A DNA stretch of 30,692 nucleotides from contig JAYOFM010000034.1 of assembly GCA_038117225.1 (NCBI GenBank), positions 1-30,692 of the forward strand, in the 5' to 3' direction. The notes beneath the pieces were generated by a model. That model saw only the letters and a list, made by a program, of their open reading frames with translations. It was not told where the DNA came from and searched no databases. Source of the stretch: JAYOFM01 sp038117225 (GTDB lineage: Bacteria; Pseudomonadota; Alphaproteobacteria; Rhodospirillales; Casp-alpha2). Numbering within the stretch: the stretch's first letter is position 1; each line of letters opens with the position of its first letter. The position numbers and the translations under genes are program-made. Positions 8,113 through 16,033 of this stretch are shown here, piece by piece.

Positions 8113-9357
8113 TCAGTTGCCGAGGTAGATTTCCGTGCGACGGTTGCCCGCCTCGCCGGTCGGCATGACCTCGAAATACATCGGTTGTTCATCACCGACG
8201 GCAGCGATCAATACGTCGTCGGCCTTCACGCCGAGCCCGACCAACGCCTTGGCAACTGTATCGGCGCGCTGAATAGAGACCTGGAAATTGACCATTTTAT
8301 GGCGCACCGGGTCCATCGCTCGCGTGCGTGACGACGCATGGCCGACGACACGCACTTTGCCGCCCCGCTCGCGTTGTAGCTTTGATACTGACGCAAGGAT
8401 CTGCCGCTCGCGTGCCTGCAGCGATGCCGAGCCGTTGCCGAACTGAATGGTGGCGATGCGGACTGAACCGGCGGGAATTGGCAGGGCCCCGCGATTGTCG
8501 ATGCCGGCACTCGTAAGTGCCCCCAACGGTGCAACGGCGACCGGACCAGGCGAGGAGAGCGCGACACTGCCTGTCTCAATCCCCCCCGAGGACACGATAA
8601 CCGTCGACGAATCACCCGCCGTCAATAACGGCGCGTTCGCAACCATAAGCGAGCCCTGAACATTGGAGCGGGCGCGAATCTCAGCCAACCGCGCCTGTAG
8701 CCGTTCGGCGAGCGCTTGCTGATCAAGCGGCTCATCCGCGACGGCAGGGTTCGGCGGCGGTGGCGCGGCGGCGGCGACCTGCGTCGCGGGGGCGACAGGC
8801 ACCGCTGTCACGGGAGCCGCGGGTTGCGCTGGGGGCGCCGGCTGGGACGGAACGGCGGCGGTCACGGAGGCCGCCGGCGGCGCCGGTGGCCGCGACGCCA
8901 GCATGGTCGACGGCTCGCCCTGCCGCGCGATCGCCGGCGCATATTGTGGACGCTGTGGATCGGCGACCAAGCCGCCTTTCAGATTGTCACGCGCCTGCTG
9001 CTGACGTTTACGCTCGACACTGCCAAGCGTGGGATATTGCTGGTCGGACCCCGGCGGCGCCGTTCCGCGCGCCTTCGTGAGTTCATTTTGTTTCGCTGGG
9101 TCGCTCGCGGAAGCGGCCTCACTCTTGTCATCGCCCGTGAATAGATCGACGGTGCTGCGGTACCACTCAGCAGGGTTAAGCGCGTCAGGCACAGACGAAC
9201 AGGCGCCGAGCGCCAGCGACGCAACAAGCGTGGTCACGGTCATTGCGCGACCGGTGGCGCGGCTTGCCGCCCGAGTAGCGGTCCGTTTTTTCACGTCGTA
9301 TCCGATTCGGTTCGTGCCATGTTGCATCGGCACGCGATCAGGCCCCAGATCGTTCAT
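8113..9357 (-). CDS. OmpA-family lipoprotein
   Basis: Predicted outer-membrane lipoprotein of 414 residues that anchors to peptidoglycan. A lipobox 'LALGAC' ends at Cys53, preceded by a hydrophobic stretch and a long basic n-region ('KKRTATRAASRATGR'). The middle third (about 100-210) is a proline- and alanine-rich linker. The C-terminal 110 residues are an OmpA-like domain, with 'IQRADTVAKALVGLGV' and the terminal 'NRRTEIYLGN' resembling the peptidoglycan-binding motif. A GTG at 9408 is in frame, but the ATG at 9357 has GAGGGGAG about 10 bases upstream, so I use it. The signal region is long; the Met at position 38 (just before 'TVTTLVAS') would give a shorter one but has no visible ribosome site. 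It is divergent from phaC and separated from alaC by 82 bases without a clear terminator. Confidence 0.85.
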   Translation of the reverse strand: MNDLGPDRVPMQHGTNRIGYDVKKRTATRAASRATGRAMTVTTLVASLALGACSSVPDALNPAEWYRSTVDLFTGDDKSEAASASDPAKQNELTKARGTAPPGSDQQYPTLGSVERKRQQQARDNLKGGLVADPQRPQYAPAIARQGEPSTMLASRPPAPPAASVTAAVPSQPAPPAQPAAPVTAVPVAPATQVAAAAPPPPNPAVADEPLDQQALAERLQARLAEIRARSNVQGSLMVANAPLLTAGDSSTVIVSSGGIETGSVALSSPGPVAVAPLGALTSAGIDNRGALPIPAGSVRIATIQFGNGSASLQARERQILASVSKLQRERGGKVRVVGHASSRTRAMDPVRHKMVNFQVSIQRADTVAKALVGLGVKADDVLIAAVGDEQPMYFEVMPTGEAGNRRTEIYLGN

Positions 9358-9430
9358 TGAATAACGGCTCCCCTCGTCGGTGTTCGTTGGCGCTTTTTGC
9401 AAACGCACATTGCACCAAACCCCTTAACAG

Positions 9431-9460
9431 TTTACAAACCCGCGCCAAACAACTTTCTAT
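9431..9460 (+). promoter_or_regulatory. candidate phaC promoter
   Basis: TTTACA at 9431-9436 and TTCTAT at 9455-9460 are 18 bases apart and could serve as -35 and -10 elements. The predicted start, near 9467, falls within the palindrome described next. The -10 match is weak (three of six), so this is a proposal only. Confidence 0.3.
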
Positions 9461-9476
9461 GTTGCATCGCAGCAAC
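9461..9476. promoter_or_regulatory. palindrome GTTGC-N6-GCAAC, possible operator
   Basis: GTTGC at 9461-9465 and GCAAC at 9472-9476 form a perfect 5-bp inverted repeat at the position expected for the phaC transcription start. The area is rich in TGC/GCA words, including TTTGCAAA and ATTGCA near 9396-9415. PhaR regulators of other alphaproteobacteria bind TGC-rich sites near pha genes, so a PhaR site is a reasonable guess. No phaR is in the window. Confidence 0.35.
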
Positions 9477-9480
9477 TCGT

Positions 9481-9545
9481 GCCGAAATAGCCCCTATGCG
9501 AAAGCACCAAGTGCTCCATAGGCCGCGACCGGCGACAATTTCGGC
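9481..9545 (+). ncRNA. structured 5' leader of phaC (three-way-junction-like)
   Basis: Three nested complementary segments lie between the promoter region and the phaC ribosome site. GCCGAAAT (9481-9488) pairs with ATTTCGGC (9538-9545). Inside it CCTATG (9493-9498) pairs with CATAGG (9517-9522), topped by AGCAC (9503-9507) with GTGCT (9511-9515) around a CAA loop. A short CCG/CGG hairpin (9523-9525 with 9530-9532) fits on the 3' side. Together they could form a closed junction 26 bases before the GAGGA of phaC. The same symmetry exists on the minus strand, so the transcript that uses it is not certain. No known riboswitch class was recognised. Confidence 0.4.
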
Positions 9546-9583
9546 ATCCGCGTACCGCAGACGTGACCATAGAGGAAGAACGA

Positions 9584-11386
9584 ATGGACAATCAACCGAG
9601 CAGCGCCACCGACAGCCAAGATTCGGCTGGAATCCATATGACAATGGCTGACATCGCCGAGCGCAGTCAGCGCCTGGTGCTCGACTTCGTTACGCGTCAC
9701 GGCACCGGCAACGTGGACACGCCGAATGACCCGTTGAACATCGGCCAGGCGTTCTTGGAAATGACGGCGCGCATGGTGCAGGACCCGGTGCGCCTGGTCG
9801 AGGCCAATATGTCGTTGTGGAACGACTATATGAATCTCTGGCAATCGACCGCGCAGCGCATGATGGGCGCGGACACTGACCCGGTCGCGGAGCCGGCCGG
9901 CGACGATCGTCGCTTCAAGGACGCCGCCTGGTCGGAGAACGAAGTATTCGACTACATCAAACAATCTTATCTGCTCACGTCCCGCTGGATGCAGACGACG
10001 GTCGCGGATGTCCAGGGCCTCGACGACTCGACCGCCAAGAAGGTCGACTTTTTCACCCGTCAGTTCACGGAAGCCCTGTCACCGACCAATTTCGCCATGA
10101 CGAACCCTGAAGTCCTTCGCGCCACGGCGGAAACCGGTGGCGAAAATCTTCTCAACGGCTTGCAGAATCTTCTCGAAGACCTGGAAGAAGGCGACGGCAG
10201 CCTGAGCATCAAGATGGTCGACAAGGATGCCTTCGAAGTCGGCGTCAATGTGGCGACCTCGCCGGGAAAGGTGGTTTTCCGCAACGACCTGATGGAATTG
10301 ATCCAGTACGAACCGACGACGGATAAGGTATCGCCGGTGCCTTTGGTCATCGTGCCGCCGTGGATCAACAAGTTCTACATTCTTGACCTGCGGCCGAAGA
10401 ATTCCTTCATCAAGTGGGCCGTCGATCAGGGCCACACAGTATTCGTCGTCAGTTGGGTCAACCCAGACGCAGAGCTGGCGCAAAAGACCTTCGACGATTA
10501 CATGCTCGAAGGCCCGATCGCCGCATTTGACGTGGCCACGAAGATAACCGGTCAGAAGCAGGTCAACGCCATCGGCTATTGTATCGGCGGCACCCTGCTC
10601 GGCTGCGCGCTCGCCTATATGGCGGCGAAAGGCATTGAGACGGTCAAATCGGCGACGTTCTTCACCACCATGCTCGACTTCGAGGATGGTGGCGAGTTGG
10701 GCGTCTTCATCGACGAAGAGTCCTTGTCGAACCTGGAATCCAAGATGAACGAGCGTGGCTTTCTGGAAGGCCGCGAAATGGCAACGACCTTCAACATGAT
10801 GCGCGGCAACGATTTGATCTGGTCGTTCGTGGTCAACAACTACCTGCTCGGCAAGGAGCCGTTCCCGTTCGATCTGCTGTACTGGAATTCGGATTCGACG
10901 CGCATGCCGGCGGCCATGCACAGCTTCTATCTGCGCAATATGTACCTTGAAAATAAACTGAAGGATAAGAACGGCATCAGCCTCGCCGGGGTACCGATAG
11001 ACCTGAGCGCGGTAAAGGTGCCGACCTATGCGATCGCCACACGGGAAGATCACATCGCGCCGTGGAAATCGTCGTACGCCATAAATCACCTGTTCACCGG
11101 TCCCGTGCGCTTCGTGTTATCCGCGTCCGGCCATATCGCCGGTATCGTCAACCCGCCAGCGGCGGAAAAGTACTGCTATTGGACCAGCATGACGAAAGCC
11201 GACACCGCCGACGAATGGCTCGACGGCGCCAAGCAGGCGGACGGGTCGTGGTGGCCGGACTGGGACAAATGGGCGAAGAAGCACGCCGGCAAACCGACGG
11301 TGAAGGCCCGCAAGCCCGGCAGCGCTATATTCAAGCCGCTCGCCGATGCGCCCGGCGACTATGTTCGGATGCGCGCGGACGATTAG
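9584..11386 (+). CDS. phaC: class I polyhydroxyalkanoate synthase
   Basis: Polymerises (R)-3-hydroxyacyl-CoA into polyhydroxyalkanoate on the surface of carbon-storage granules. The 600-residue length fits the class I single-subunit enzyme. The lipase-like box 'GYCIGG' carries the nucleophile Cys333; Asp489 ('REDHIAPW') and His517 ('SGHIAGI') complete the triad. The conserved 'PPWINKFYILDLRPKNSFIKWA' region precedes it. A GTG at 9563 is in frame, but GAGGA at 9572-9576 lies 7 bases before the ATG at 9584, which I take as the start. No phaA, phaB, phasin or phaR gene is next to it, so it is a solitary synthase. Its stop overlaps the stop of the convergent MocR gene by four bases (11383-11386). 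Confidence 0.96.
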   Translation: MDNQPSSATDSQDSAGIHMTMADIAERSQRLVLDFVTRHGTGNVDTPNDPLNIGQAFLEMTARMVQDPVRLVEANMSLWNDYMNLWQSTAQRMMGADTDPVAEPAGDDRRFKDAAWSENEVFDYIKQSYLLTSRWMQTTVADVQGLDDSTAKKVDFFTRQFTEALSPTNFAMTNPEVLRATAETGGENLLNGLQNLLEDLEEGDGSLSIKMVDKDAFEVGVNVATSPGKVVFRNDLMELIQYEPTTDKVSPVPLVIVPPWINKFYILDLRPKNSFIKWAVDQGHTVFVVSWVNPDAELAQKTFDDYMLEGPIAAFDVATKITGQKQVNAIGYCIGGTLLGCALAYMAAKGIETVKSATFFTTMLDFEDGGELGVFIDEESLSNLESKMNERGFLEGREMATTFNMMRGNDLIWSFVVNNYLLGKEPFPFDLLYWNSDSTRMPAAMHSFYLRNMYLENKLKDKNGISLAGVPIDLSAVKVPTYAIATREDHIAPWKSSYAINHLFTGPVRFVLSASGHIAGIVNPPAAEKYCYWTSMTKADTADEWLDGAKQADGSWWPDWDKWAKKHAGKPTVKARKPGSAIFKPLADAPGDYVRMRADD

Positions 11387-12867
11387 ACGTCAAGGACAAT
11401 CGCGAGCCGGTCGACCGCGTCGGTCAGTGTCTCAACCGGGAACCCCGCGAATCCGAACATGACCCCGGTCTCATCAGGCGCCTCCGCGTAGTAGCGGCCG
11501 AGCGCCGTGACGACGAGGCCGGCGCTGGCCGCGCGCCGCTCGATTTCCGTTTCGTCCAATGTAGCCCCGCTGTCGAGCATTGCGACCATGTGCAGACCCG
11601 CCTCCCCCAGTGTCGCATCGAATATTCCGCCGAGGCGACTTCGCAGCTTGTCGACCAGCGCATGCTGACGTTCCGCATAGAGACGGCGCATGCGCCGCAC
11701 GTGGGCAGCGAAATGGCCTTGGTCGATGAATTCAGCCAGCGCCGGCTGAGCAACTATCGACGTCTGATCATCAAGCAATCCACGCATCGCCAACAACGGA
11801 TCGACCAGACTGTCCGGCACCACCAGGTAACCGAGCCTGAGCGCCGGAAACATGACCTTTGAAAACGTGCCCACGTAGAGCACCCGGCCGGCATCATCGA
11901 GTCCCTGTAACGCGGGGACCGGTCGGCCGGTGTAGCGATATTCGCTGTCGTAATCGTCCTCTAGGATCCAGGCCTCGCCCTCGCGTGCCCAGTCCAACAA
12001 CTCCAAGCGCCGCGCCAGGCTCATTGTCACGCCGAGCGGATACTGATGCGACGGTGTCACCGCCGCCATGCGGGCGTGTGGTGCGCGGAGCCGGCCGGCG
12101 GTGACCGATAGGCCTTCGCCGTCCAATGGCACCGCCACGACGTCGGCGCCGGCGGCGGTAAAGGCGCCCCGTAAGCCGGCGTAACCAGGCTCCTCCATCC
12201 AAACCGCATCACCGGCATCGAGCAAGGCCCTAACCAAGAGATCGATCGCCTGTTGGGCACCGGCGGTAATGATGATGTTATCGGCACTGCACGCGATACC
12301 CCGTACGGCGCCCAGATAAGCGGCAATGGCGCGCCGCAGCGGCGGATGCCCGGCGAGATCGCCGAAGAACGCCAAGTCTCGCGCCGCCGGCCGCCACGTG
12401 CGGGCTAGCAACCGACCCCAGACATCAAACGGGAACTCGTCGACTTCGGGTACGCCGGGTTGAAAGGGTGCGAAGCGACGGGTCGGCCGCGGCGTCATGC
12501 GCGTCATGCGTTCGGCCAGCGCGGACAGGCGCGGCGGGCGATCCGCCACCGGCCCCGGGGCCGGAGAATCATTGCGCGCCGCCAGAAGATCTTCCGGTAA
12601 CACCGACGATACACGAGTACCCGAACCGACCTGCCCCTCGACATAACCCTCGTAAAGCAGCTGTTCGTAGGCGGTCAGAACTGTGTTGCGCGACATGCCG
12701 TGTTCCGCCGCCAGCAAACGCGTCGACGGCAACCGTGTTCCCGGCCCAAGGCGGCCGGCAAGAATGGCATCACGCAATTGCGCATAGAGCTGAGTATAGA
12801 GCGGCTGCTCTGCCTCACGATCTATATCCAGGGCGATCAGCGGTGTCGCCGCGGCGCGTTTTGGCAT
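11383..12867 (-). CDS. MocR/PdxR-type transcriptional regulator (GntR HTH plus aminotransferase domain)
   Basis: A 494-residue regulator. An N-terminal GntR winged helix-turn-helix (about 20-88, 'QPLYTQLYAQLRDAILAG' to 'VGSGTRV') is followed by a fold-type I aminotransferase domain that senses PLP or a PLP-bound ligand. The PLP lysine is Lys337 in 'GTFSKVMFPALRLGY'; 'EDDYDSEYRY' at 303-312 is the family signature. The frame is open for another 97 codons upstream, but that stretch is the reverse of the divergent flavoprotein gene, and homology starts at the ATG at 12867. It faces away from a pyridoxamine-phosphate-oxidase-like gene across 99 bases. MocR proteins usually control the divergent neighbour, so that gene is the likely target, perhaps in vitamin B6 homeostasis. 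Confidence 0.92.
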   Translation of the reverse strand: MPKRAAATPLIALDIDREAEQPLYTQLYAQLRDAILAGRLGPGTRLPSTRLLAAEHGMSRNTVLTAYEQLLYEGYVEGQVGSGTRVSSVLPEDLLAARNDSPAPGPVADRPPRLSALAERMTRMTPRPTRRFAPFQPGVPEVDEFPFDVWGRLLARTWRPAARDLAFFGDLAGHPPLRRAIAAYLGAVRGIACSADNIIITAGAQQAIDLLVRALLDAGDAVWMEEPGYAGLRGAFTAAGADVVAVPLDGEGLSVTAGRLRAPHARMAAVTPSHQYPLGVTMSLARRLELLDWAREGEAWILEDDYDSEYRYTGRPVPALQGLDDAGRVLYVGTFSKVMFPALRLGYLVVPDSLVDPLLAMRGLLDDQTSIVAQPALAEFIDQGHFAAHVRRMRRLYAERQHALVDKLRSRLGGIFDATLGEAGLHMVAMLDSGATLDETEIERRAASAGLVVTALGRYYAEAPDETGVMFGFAGFPVETLTDAVDRLAIVLDV

Positions 12868-12873
12868 GATTCT

Positions 12874-12920
12874 AATGGCCCTATTAAAAATATCGAACCG
12901 GCACTTTTTACAAGGCCATT
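12874..12920. promoter_or_regulatory. inverted repeat between the MocR gene and its divergent neighbour
   Basis: AATGGCC at 12874-12880 and GGCCATT at 12914-12920 form a perfect 7-bp inverted repeat around an AT-rich centre, within the only intergenic space shared by the two divergent genes. On the minus strand TTGTAA (complement of 12908-12913) followed 15 bases later by TATTTT could be the MocR promoter. The repeat would flank it, as expected for an operator. This is inference from position and symmetry. Confidence 0.4.
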
Positions 12921-12966
12921 CTATGCCTAGGTTTGCGCCAACACAATCAGCCAGCGAGGTCTCGTC

Positions 12967-13623
12967 ATGCCAGATTCCTTTACCCCGTCCGACCGCTCCC
13001 GCGTCAAGCGGATGCACGAGCGCGCCGCCTACGACCAGAAGTCGGTACATGCCGTCGTCGATGCCGGCCTGCTGTGCCACGTTGGCTATGTGATAGACGG
13101 CCAACCCTACGTCACGCCGACCTTCCATTGGCGCGAAGGCGACAAAGTTTACTGGCATGGATCATCGGCGAGCCGCATGGTGCGGGTGACCAAGGAAGGC
13201 ATACCTGTGTGCCTGACGGTGACGCATCTGGACGGCCTCGTCATGGCCCGTTCCGGCATGCACCACTCGGCCAACTACCGCGCGGCGATGCTGTTCGGGA
13301 CCGCGCACGCCGTCACCGACCCTGAATACAAAATGGCAGCGTTGAAGGCCTTCGTCGATCGCATGGCCGCCGGCCGCTGGGACGATGTGCGCCCGCCCAA
13401 CCCGCAGGAATTCAAGGCGACCACGGTACTCGCCATGACCATCGAGGAAGCCTCGGTCAAGGTCCGTACGGGTGGTCCCGTGGACGACGAGGAAGACTAC
13501 GCGCTCGATTGCTGGGCCGGCGTCGTACCCGTGCGCACGGTCCTCGGCACGCCCGAGTCCGATAATCGGCTACGCGACGGCATCGTGCCGCCCGATTATC
13601 TGAACTCAATTCAGCTGAGTTAA
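12967..13623 (+). CDS. pyridoxamine 5'-phosphate oxidase family flavoprotein
   Basis: A 218-residue protein of the split-barrel FMN-binding superfamily, closest in pattern to the Pyridox_ox_2/NimA-like group. The N-terminal 'RVKRMHERAAYD' is followed by the barrel strands 'GYVIDGQPYVTPTFHWREGDKVYWHGS' and 'GIPVCLTVTHLDGLV' (about 50-100). The ATG at 12967 has GAGG about 8 bases upstream. The gene is divergent from the MocR regulator, which fits a link to vitamin B6 or flavin chemistry. It lacks the C-terminal signature of true PdxH, so I would not call it PdxH; a reductase or redox-sensing function is possible. It ends 28 bases before the convergent meaB, with no clear terminator between them. 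Confidence 0.85.
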   Translation: MPDSFTPSDRSRVKRMHERAAYDQKSVHAVVDAGLLCHVGYVIDGQPYVTPTFHWREGDKVYWHGSSASRMVRVTKEGIPVCLTVTHLDGLVMARSGMHHSANYRAAMLFGTAHAVTDPEYKMAALKAFVDRMAAGRWDDVRPPNPQEFKATTVLAMTIEEASVKVRTGGPVDDEEDYALDCWAGVVPVRTVLGTPESDNRLRDGIVPPDYLNSIQLS

Positions 13624-13651
13624 GCCTCGCGCGACGAATGGATATCCGCGG

Positions 13652-14620
13652 TTAGTACTTATGTTCGAGTAGACGCGCGGCGGCGGTGCGGGGGTCGATG
13701 TCCCCCGCGATGACGGCATCGACGGCGGCGCGCAATCCATCACCACCCATAATGCGCCGACGCAGCAGATCCTCGGCCGTGGTGACGATGCGGGTCTCCA
13801 GGATTTGGCGACGCCGCTCGGCGATTTCGCCGCTGTCGGTCAGGTGTTGGCGATGCCGATCAAGCTGGTCCACGAGCGCATCGATACCCTCACCGTTTTC
13901 CGCGCTGGTGCGTAATACCGGCACCTCCCAGCCATGGCGATCACGCACCCGCCCGGCCAGTTGCAGCATGCCCTTGAGGTCGGCATAGGTGCGGCTCGAA
14001 TCTTCGCGATCACATTTGGACACGGCGTGAATGTCAGCAATTTCCAACACCCCCGCCTTGATCGCCTGGATGCCGTCGCCGAGGCCGGGCGCCGAGACGA
14101 CGACAACGCTATGCGCGGCGCGGGCGATATCGACCTCGTCCTGGCCGACACCGACGGTTTCCACCATCACCACATCGAAACCCGCTGCGTCCAGAACGTC
14201 GACCGTATCCAACGCCGCCGGCGCCAAACCGCCAAGCGCGCCTCGCGTCGCCAATGAGCGGATGAACACGCCGTCGTCACCCGCGAGATCGGCCATGCGG
14301 ATGCGATCACCAAGGATGGCGCCGCCGGAATAGGGGCTGGTTGGATCGACCGCGACGATGCCGACGCTGCGTCCTTGCTCGCGGTAGCGCCGGGCCAACG
14401 CATGAACCAGGGTCGATTTGCCGCTGCCGGGAACACCCGTCAGGCCAATAATGTGGGCTCGCCCGGTATGCGCGTAAAGTGCGGCCATGCCATCCGCGCC
14501 GACCTCGCGGCCGCGCCCACTGGCGGCCTCGGCGCGCGACATCATGCGGGCGACGGCACGGATATCGCGTGCCAGTACACCGGCGACCAATGCCTCGGTA
14601 TCGTCAGCCATGTCGTTCAT
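13652..14620 (-). CDS. meaB: MeaB/ArgK-type GTPase (B12-mutase chaperone)
   Basis: G3E-family GTPase that protects and loads adenosylcobalamin into methylmalonyl-CoA-type mutases. It has 322 residues. The Walker A loop 'GVPGSGKST' is at 62-70. 'VDPTSPYSGGAILGDRIRM' (91-109), 'SLATRGALGG' (122-131) and 'ETVGVGQDE' (154-162) are diagnostic of MeaB. The guanine-specificity motif, usually NKAD, reads 'SKCD' at 201-204, a mild deviation. No mutase gene is in the window. Its start overlaps the gamma-carbonic anhydrase stop (ATGA, 14617-14620), so it is the third gene of an operon. Given phaC and the acetyl-CoA carboxylase genes nearby, its client may be a methylmalonyl- or ethylmalonyl-CoA mutase elsewhere. 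Confidence 0.94.
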   Translation of the reverse strand: MNDMADDTEALVAGVLARDIRAVARMMSRAEAASGRGREVGADGMAALYAHTGRAHIIGLTGVPGSGKSTLVHALARRYREQGRSVGIVAVDPTSPYSGGAILGDRIRMADLAGDDGVFIRSLATRGALGGLAPAALDTVDVLDAAGFDVVMVETVGVGQDEVDIARAAHSVVVVSAPGLGDGIQAIKAGVLEIADIHAVSKCDREDSSRTYADLKGMLQLAGRVRDRHGWEVPVLRTSAENGEGIDALVDQLDRHRQHLTDSGEIAERRRQILETRIVTTAEDLLRRRIMGGDGLRAAVDAVIAGDIDPRTAAARLLEHKY

Positions 14621-15174
14621 GGCTCGTCGTCGCCCGTCATCGCGCGGAGGTCAAGCCCGGCGGCAATATATTGGTCGGCGAGATCGCGATAAACCGGCAG
14701 AATGTAGTCCATCAGGGCACGGTCGCTGTCACCGACCTCGCGTAGGAAGCGCGCTGGCGTGCCAGCCCACAGCTCGTTGGTGCCGACACGCTTACCGGGC
14801 GTCACCACCGCGCCGGCGGCGACCAGGGCGCCACTCTCCACGACCGCTTCATCCATCACCGTCGCCTTCATGCCGACCATGCAGCCGTCATGCAGCGTTG
14901 CCGCGTGAATCAACGCCATATGGCCGACGGTGACGTTGTCGCCGATCACCGAAGGCTGGGTCCGGCTGTCGACGTGCACCACGGTGCCGTCCTGGATATT
15001 GGTATTTGCGCCGACGCGTAGGGGCGCCAAATCGCCGCGCAGTACCACGTTGTACCAGATGCCGCAGTCCGGGCCGATTTCCACATCTCCGATAATCACT
15101 GCATTGTGGGCGATGAAGGCGCTGTCGTGAATACGCGGCGTCTTGCCGCCGAGGCTGACGATATTTCGGGACAT
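14617..15174 (-). CDS. gamma-class carbonic anhydrase family protein
   Basis: A 185-residue left-handed beta-helix protein. Hexapeptide repeats run from about 18 to 140 ('FIAHNAVIIGDVEIG' onward), followed by a C-terminal helix. Three histidines typical of the zinc site are present: His67 in 'TVVHVD', His85 in 'VGH' and His90 in 'LIH'. The family interconverts CO2 and bicarbonate, though many members show little activity, so metal-dependent catalysis is plausible but not certain. An upstream extension to 15246 is possible, but the ATG at 15174 starts the conserved part. It lies 2 bases after the hydrolase stop and overlaps meaB by four bases. Confidence 0.92.
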   Translation of the reverse strand: MSRNIVSLGGKTPRIHDSAFIAHNAVIIGDVEIGPDCGIWYNVVLRGDLAPLRVGANTNIQDGTVVHVDSRTQPSVIGDNVTVGHMALIHAATLHDGCMVGMKATVMDEAVVESGALVAAGAVVTPGKRVGTNELWAGTPARFLREVGDSDRALMDYILPVYRDLADQYIAAGLDLRAMTGDDEP

Positions 15175-15176
15175 TG

Positions 15177-15875
15177 TCACGACAGCCAATAGCGCATCAC
15201 CGCGCTGACCGCGTGGGGCTGCTCCAAGGGCGCCAGATGGCCACAATCCTCTATCACCACGAGGCGAGCGTTCGGAATGGCGGCCACCATTTCCTCATGC
15301 CGCTCGAGCGGCGTCAGCGCGTCTTGCCTGCCGCACACAACCAATGTCGGCTGGGAAATATCGGGGAGCCCGGGACGGCTATCGGGTCGTGCCAGGATCG
15401 CCCGCTGCTGGCGCAGGAAGGCGTCCTTTCCGATGGCGCGCGCCGACCCGTTGATGGTCGCGAAGAGTGCCTCATCCGCAAGGCGGTTCGGATGAATGAA
15501 CATTGGTAGCAGTCTCCGGGTTACGCCTTGAAAATCGCCGTCCTCGACCTGACGGATAAAGGCTTCGCGCTGCTGACGGCGTTCCGGCGGGTCCTCGCCC
15601 GGCGCGGTATCGAGCAGCGCCAGTCGCGTCACCCTTTCCGGCGCCTGGCGCATAATCTCGAAAGCGACGTAACCGCCCATGGACAACCCGGCCAGCGCGA
15701 ATTGATCCGGTGCGGTATCCAAAATTCGTCGCGCCATATCGGCCATGCTGTCGCCGCGGGTCATATCAGCGACTTGAACCTCCGCGATGTCTGCCAGGGT
15801 GCCTGTCTGGTGCGCCCACAGGGCGGCATCGCACAACAGACCCGGCAACAAAACGAGAGGAGTCTTTTCCGGCAT
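15177..15875 (-). CDS. alpha/beta hydrolase
   Basis: A 232-residue cytoplasmic alpha/beta-fold hydrolase of unknown substrate. The nucleophile elbow 'GLSMGG' (63-68) carries Ser65, with Asp185 in 'GRQDALTP' and His213 in 'CGHLAPLEQP' completing the triad. The oxyanion region 'LLPGLLCD' is at 9-16. An AAGGTG lies 9 bases before the ATG at 15875. It is the first gene of the operon with gamma-carbonic anhydrase and meaB. That suggests a link to acyl-CoA or small ester metabolism but does not prove one. Confidence 0.9.
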   Translation of the reverse strand: MPEKTPLVLLPGLLCDAALWAHQTGTLADIAEVQVADMTRGDSMADMARRILDTAPDQFALAGLSMGGYVAFEIMRQAPERVTRLALLDTAPGEDPPERRQQREAFIRQVEDGDFQGVTRRLLPMFIHPNRLADEALFATINGSARAIGKDAFLRQQRAILARPDSRPGLPDISQPTLVVCGRQDALTPLERHEEMVAAIPNARLVVIEDCGHLAPLEQPHAVSAVMRYWLS

Positions 15876-15965
15876 TTAACCCGGCACCTTAAGCAATCGA
15901 GGAGCGAATCACCGACGGTAGCCCAAGGCCGACAGCGGTCCAAGGCCGAAAAACCAAGCAATACA

Positions 15966-15993
15966 TTGACTTCCCCGTGCTTAACCATAATAT
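15966..15993 (+). promoter_or_regulatory. candidate promoter of the DEAD-box helicase gene
   Basis: TTGACT at 15966-15971 and TAATAT at 15988-15993 are spaced 16 bases apart. They match five of six and four of six positions of the sigma70 consensus. The predicted start, near 16000, is upstream of the ATG at 16034. It is downstream of an alternative GTG at 15977, which argues against that GTG. Confidence 0.5.
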
Positions 15994-16033
15994 CCCCGCG
16001 CAATTCATTTCCACCAACCTTCCGCGAGAATGC

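Noticed and set aside
10079..11089. Long minus-strand open frame (about 336 codons) inside phaC
   Set aside because: It is entirely opposite a well-supported PHA synthase. Its translation has no recognisable domain, and such frames are common opposite GC-rich genes.
13624..13651. Terminator between the PNPOx-like gene and meaB
   Set aside because: The 28-base gap has no stem with a T-run on either strand.
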